From Dehalococcoidia bacterium (GTDB taxonomy: Bacteria > Chloroflexota > Dehalococcoidia > Dehalococcoidales > G020351185): a stretch of DNA of 18,012 nt. Numbering within the stretch: the stretch's first letter is position 1; each line of letters begins with the position of its first letter. The notes beneath the pieces are model-generated. The model searched no databases. It was given only the letters and a program-made list of their open reading frames with translations, and had not been told where the DNA came from. Of this stretch, positions 14,902 to 18,012 are shown in pieces. Made by a program: the position numbers and the translations under genes. The stretch covers positions 1-18,012 of the forward strand of contig DAOWJL010000061.1 in the NCBI GenBank assembly GCA_030640385.1, written 5' to 3'.

Positions 14902-16827
14902 CTATCCTTTTTTAATTATTACCGAAGGAAACTCATCGGCATTCGTATGCGGCAAAAATAGAGCCGCCATATAATTAGACATAAAATCAGCATTCTCAGA
15001 TAGCTCGAGATTGGTCATCATACCGGCTACCCTCTCGCCATCACGAAGCAGGTCAACGGAAAAGGAGATTAACCTCGCCCCCAGTAGAGAGCCGTTGCCA
15101 ATAAAGATAAACCTGTCGCGGGGCAGGTCGGGTAGAAGACCGATAGTTATGGCGTTTTCAATGTTTATATTGCTGCCAAATGTACCGGCGATAATCACAC
15201 GCTCTACGTCAGTGCATCTTGAACCTATACTTTTAAATAATGTTTTATAACCGGCATACATTGCCGCCTTTGAGCGTATAAGGTTATCCATATCTATTTC
15301 CGTAATGACAATATCCTTACCAATCTGGGTATGCGGTGCCTTAACAAGGATGTATTCATAACCGTCTTCGCCTTCCCTGATTCTTTTTGTCGGTAGATCG
15401 GTATTGAATTTTCCATTCTGTGTGATAACGCCGGCTTTAAGCAATGCGGCAGCGATATTAATAAGCCCGGAGCCGCAGATTCCCTTTGCTTTTGCGTTAT
15501 CTATGGTTGTAATCACCGGTTCAAGGTTTGAAGGATTGATTTCAAAGCCTTCTATAGCACCCGGTGTGGCTATCATTCCGTGTTTTATACCACCACCCTC
15601 GAAGGTGGGCCCGGCAGAACAGGAAGCTGTTAGCATCAGGTCTGAATTGCCAATCACTATTTCACCATTGGTGCCAATGTCTATATATAGAGTTGATTCC
15701 TCCCCCTGGTGAACACCGGCCCCAAGGATGCCGGAGACTATATCTCCGCCAACATAACTTGCTACCGAAGGAACGGCATACAGGTGGACGTGTTCTCCTG
15801 TATTGATACCGATGGATTTCGCCTTTAACAGGGGCGCGGTGCTAATTGTCGGCACGTAGGGAGAAAGGCGAAGGTATTTTGGGTCAATTCCTAAGAGAAG
15901 TTGAACCATTACCGTATTGGCGGCAACAACTATATGTGAAACATCTTTAATTTCTATTCCTGCCGAATCAATTAATTCCTTAATCAGATCGTTGATGGTA
16001 GCGATAACTGCCTGCTGAAGCCTTTTAAGGCCGCCTGTTTTTTGAGACCAGGCTATACGGCTGATGACATCTTCGCCGTAGCTTATCTGGCGGTTGTAAT
16101 CTATGGCATGGGCCATTATCCTGCCCCTGTTCAGGTCCAGCAGCTGCCCGCGTACTGCCGTAGTGCCGGTATCAAAAGCAAAAGAGTAATGCCTGGTTCT
16201 GGTATCACCCGGCTCAATGTTTATAATCTTGGAATTAGAATTATCCTCCAGCAGGATAGTAGCTGTAACCTGCCAGTTGTCGGTGCGTACTATCTGGGCT
16301 ATTTTTGCTAACACCTCAAAGCTTACGGATATATTTTCAAGTTTGTATTGCTGCTTGATGCCCCTGAGCAGACGGGAAATGTCACTGACGTTATCTTCCA
16401 GTGTCGGGGCAATTAGTTCAAGATATAGCTTTTTAACCGGGGGGTCAAAACGCCAGCCGCTAACTAATGCTGCCTGCATTTGAGTCGTTATATCTCCAAT
16501 TTCTCTGGTGAGGACAGCTTTCTCAAGCCTTGCCCCTGCCGGTATTTCAACAATCAAATCAGAGGTTACCCGGCTCTGGCAGGACTGCCTTATCCCCTTT
16601 TTATAGTCCTTGTCGGAGACTTTATCCGTCCTGGTGCTTTCAACCTGCCCGCTCTTAATCAGTACATTACAGGTGCCGCATACACCGGCACCACCGCAGG
16701 AGGCATTGATATGCACCCCGGCGGCGACAGCCGTTTCCATAAGATTGGCGCCCTCATCAACGACAATATCAATATTATCGGGTTTAAAGTGAACGGTGTA
16801 TTTATTACAAGTTGAACCCCTAGTCAT
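14902..16827 (-). CDS. acsV: Reductive activator of the corrinoid/Fe-S protein (AcsV/RACo-like, DUF4445)
   Basis: This 641-residue protein uses ATP to rescue corrinoid protein that has oxidised to inactive Co(II). The N-terminus is a plant-type [2Fe-2S] ferredoxin domain with Cys44, Cys50, Cys53 and Cys83 (SCGGAGVCGTC plus RQSC). A linker region (about 100-205) precedes a large ASKHA ATPase domain of the DUF4445 type. Its phosphate loops are FDTGTTAVRGQLLDL (from about 218) and YIDIGTNGEIVIGN, followed by GICGSGLINIAAALLKAG and VIIAGTFGSNINIENAITIG near the end. Length and domain order match RACo/AcsV. An AGGAGGG precedes the ATG, 17 bases after fhs. Related DUF4445 proteins serve other corrinoid methyltransferases, but the acs operon makes AcsC/AcsD the likely client. 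Confidence 0.92.
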   Translation of the reverse strand: MTRGSTCNKYTVHFKPDNIDIVVDEGANLMETAVAAGVHINASCGGAGVCGTCNVLIKSGQVESTRTDKVSDKDYKKGIRQSCQSRVTSDLIVEIPAGARLEKAVLTREIGDITTQMQAALVSGWRFDPPVKKLYLELIAPTLEDNVSDISRLLRGIKQQYKLENISVSFEVLAKIAQIVRTDNWQVTATILLEDNSNSKIINIEPGDTRTRHYSFAFDTGTTAVRGQLLDLNRGRIMAHAIDYNRQISYGEDVISRIAWSQKTGGLKRLQQAVIATINDLIKELIDSAGIEIKDVSHIVVAANTVMVQLLLGIDPKYLRLSPYVPTISTAPLLKAKSIGINTGEHVHLYAVPSVASYVGGDIVSGILGAGVHQGEESTLYIDIGTNGEIVIGNSDLMLTASCSAGPTFEGGGIKHGMIATPGAIEGFEINPSNLEPVITTIDNAKAKGICGSGLINIAAALLKAGVITQNGKFNTDLPTKRIREGEDGYEYILVKAPHTQIGKDIVITEIDMDNLIRSKAAMYAGYKTLFKSIGSRCTDVERVIIAGTFGSNINIENAITIGLLPDLPRDRFIFIGNGSLLGARLISFSVDLLRDGERVAGMMTNLELSENADFMSNYMAALFLPHTNADEFPSVIIKKG

Positions 16828-16844
16828 TAAACCCTCCTGTACTC

Positions 16845-18012
16845 TTAAAACAGGCCTTTCACCTTACCTGTATCAACATCAATATCTATTCTTCTGAAAG
16901 CCGGGTCTGATGAGGTTCCCGGCATGAGCTTGACATCACCCGACACCGGTACGATAAAACCGGCACCGCCGTAGGTTAATATATCCCTTATGGGCAACGT
17001 CCAGCCTTTGGGTCGCCCTTTAAGACTTGGGTCGTGGCTCAGGCTCAAGTGAGTTTTTACCATGCAGGTAACCATATTTTGCATATTGGGGTCTTTTTCC
17101 ATCCGCTCGGCTTTCGCCTGCGCCTCAGGTGAATAGGTAACTCCGTCGGCTCCGTATACTTCCCTGGCGACTGTTTCAATCCTCTGGCGCAGGGGGACCT
17201 TATCCTCATAAAGTAACTTGAAGTCAACTTTATCTTCACAGGCATCGATGACGGCATCAGCCAGCTCCAGAGCGCCGGCGCCACCCTTGAGCCAGTGTTC
17301 GGATACGGCTACCCTGGCACCGGCCTGTTCAACAAATCTCTTGATTGCGTTAATCTCATCTTTGGTATCTGTATGGAAACTATTGATGCATACCACCGGA
17401 TTTACGCCGGACTTTTTAACCGTCTCTATATGGGCAATAAGGTTGGTACAGCCCTTTTCCACAAGCCCAACATTTTCCTGTGTATAGGCAGCGTCAAGTG
17501 GCTTACCGGGGACCACCTTCGGTCCGCCACCGTGCATTTTGAGAGCCCTTACGGTAGCTACGATAACGGCGCAGTTGGGGATTAAGCCGCTGAGGCGGCA
17601 CTTTATATTCCAGAACTTTTCAAAACCGATATCAGCCCCAAAACCGCTTTCGGTGACATGGTAGTCGGAAAGCTTTAATGCCACCTGGTCGGCAACTATT
17701 GACGACTGGCCGACAGCAATATTGGCAAAGGGTCCGGCGTGAACAAGCACCGGCTGGCCTTCGAGAGTTTGCAATAAGTTAGGATTAGCCGCTTTTACCA
17801 TCCAGGCGGTCATAGCGCCGTCAACCTCAAGGTCTTTTGTTGTAACCGGTTTACCTTGCTTGTTATAGGCAACGATAATCCTTGACATCCTCTGACGGAG
17901 GTCTTTAAGGCTGGTAAAGACAGAGAGTATCGCCATAACCTCCGAGCTTACCGCTATGGCAAAGCCGGAGCGCATCATAAAGCCGTCCATTTTGCCGCCG
18001 ATGCCGATAACA
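16845..18012 (-). CDS. fhs: Formate-tetrahydrofolate ligase Fhs, 5' end outside the window
   Basis: This ATP-dependent enzyme makes 10-formyl-THF from formate and starts the methyl branch. The last 388 residues of about 560 are visible; the frame is open to the right edge, so the ATG codons near 17990 are internal. The N-terminal P-loop lies outside. Family segments include KPVTTKDLEVDGAMTAWMVK, HAGPFANIAVGQSSIVADQ, ESGFGADIGFEKFWNIKCR, IVATVRALKMHGGGPK, EVYGADGV and the C-terminal YGGAGFIVPVSGDVKLMPGT. The usual NGVPRE.GFDIT..ASE segment reads DGFMMRSGFAIAVSSE here. The MHGG loop carries the longer form found in some Fhs lineages. It is the most upstream gene seen in the operon, so the operon promoter lies beyond the window. 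Confidence 0.95.
   Translation of the reverse strand, partial: VIGIGGKMDGFMMRSGFAIAVSSEVMAILSVFTSLKDLRQRMSRIIVAYNKQGKPVTTKDLEVDGAMTAWMVKAANPNLLQTLEGQPVLVHAGPFANIAVGQSSIVADQVALKLSDYHVTESGFGADIGFEKFWNIKCRLSGLIPNCAVIVATVRALKMHGGGPKVVPGKPLDAAYTQENVGLVEKGCTNLIAHIETVKKSGVNPVVCINSFHTDTKDEINAIKRFVEQAGARVAVSEHWLKGGAGALELADAVIDACEDKVDFKLLYEDKVPLRQRIETVAREVYGADGVTYSPEAQAKAERMEKDPNMQNMVTCMVKTHLSLSHDPSLKGRPKGWTLPIRDILTYGGAGFIVPVSGDVKLMPGTSSDPAFRRIDIDVDTGKVKGLF

Noticed and set aside
1..18012. CRISPR arrays, tRNA or rRNA genes, insertion sequences
   Set aside because: I looked for direct-repeat series, cloverleaf-like sequences and transposase frames and saw none. The window is gene-dense and non-repetitive.

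Overview
The window reads as a chromosomal segment of an anaerobic bacterium that fixes or oxidises one-carbon units by the Wood-Ljungdahl (reductive acetyl-CoA) pathway. The CODH and ACS genes are of bacterial form: the ACS is full length with its N-terminal CODH-binding half, and the CODH is CooS-like rather than archaeal CdhA. Gene content, moderate GC and an archaeal-like GlmM remnant suggest a Chloroflexota bacterium of the Dehalococcoidia type. That placement is an inference from general resemblance, not a database result.

Layout. Bases 1-352 (minus strand) hold the start of a small cysteine-containing protein and a 5'-truncated thioredoxin-fold remnant. Bases 331-3459 (plus strand) form a cobalamin-uptake unit: promoter, adenosylcobalamin-type riboswitch, intrinsic terminator, then btuF-btuC-btuD. 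A classic thioredoxin gene (3477-3794, minus) converges on btuD and has its own good promoter. Bases 3921-4790 (plus) carry a well-formed promoter followed by a chimeric pseudogene, the first third of glmM joined out of frame to the last quarter of glmS.

Bases 4816-18012 are a single minus-strand operon of about 13 kb. In transcription order it is: fhs (cut by the right edge), acsV-like corrinoid protein reactivator, cooC/acsF-like nickel-insertion ATPase, folD, a 55-residue unannotated small ORF, acsD, acsA (CODH), acsB (ACS), acsC, acsE and a DUF3786 gene. Gaps are 5-75 bp and almost every gene has a clear Shine-Dalgarno sequence. The operon promoter lies beyond the right edge; a candidate internal promoter sits before the small ORF.

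How it works together. Fhs and FolD carry formate to methylene-tetrahydrofolate; the methylene-THF reductase and formate dehydrogenase are not in the window. AcsE moves the methyl group from methyl-THF to the corrinoid of AcsC/AcsD. AcsV re-reduces inactivated Co(II) corrinoid. AcsA makes CO, and AcsB joins CO, methyl and CoA. CooC supplies nickel for AcsA and/or AcsB. The neighbouring B12-repressible BtuFCD importer can supply the corrinoid that AcsC/AcsD needs. The least understood members are the DUF3786 protein and the 55-residue small protein; they are the best candidates here for undescribed pathway factors.
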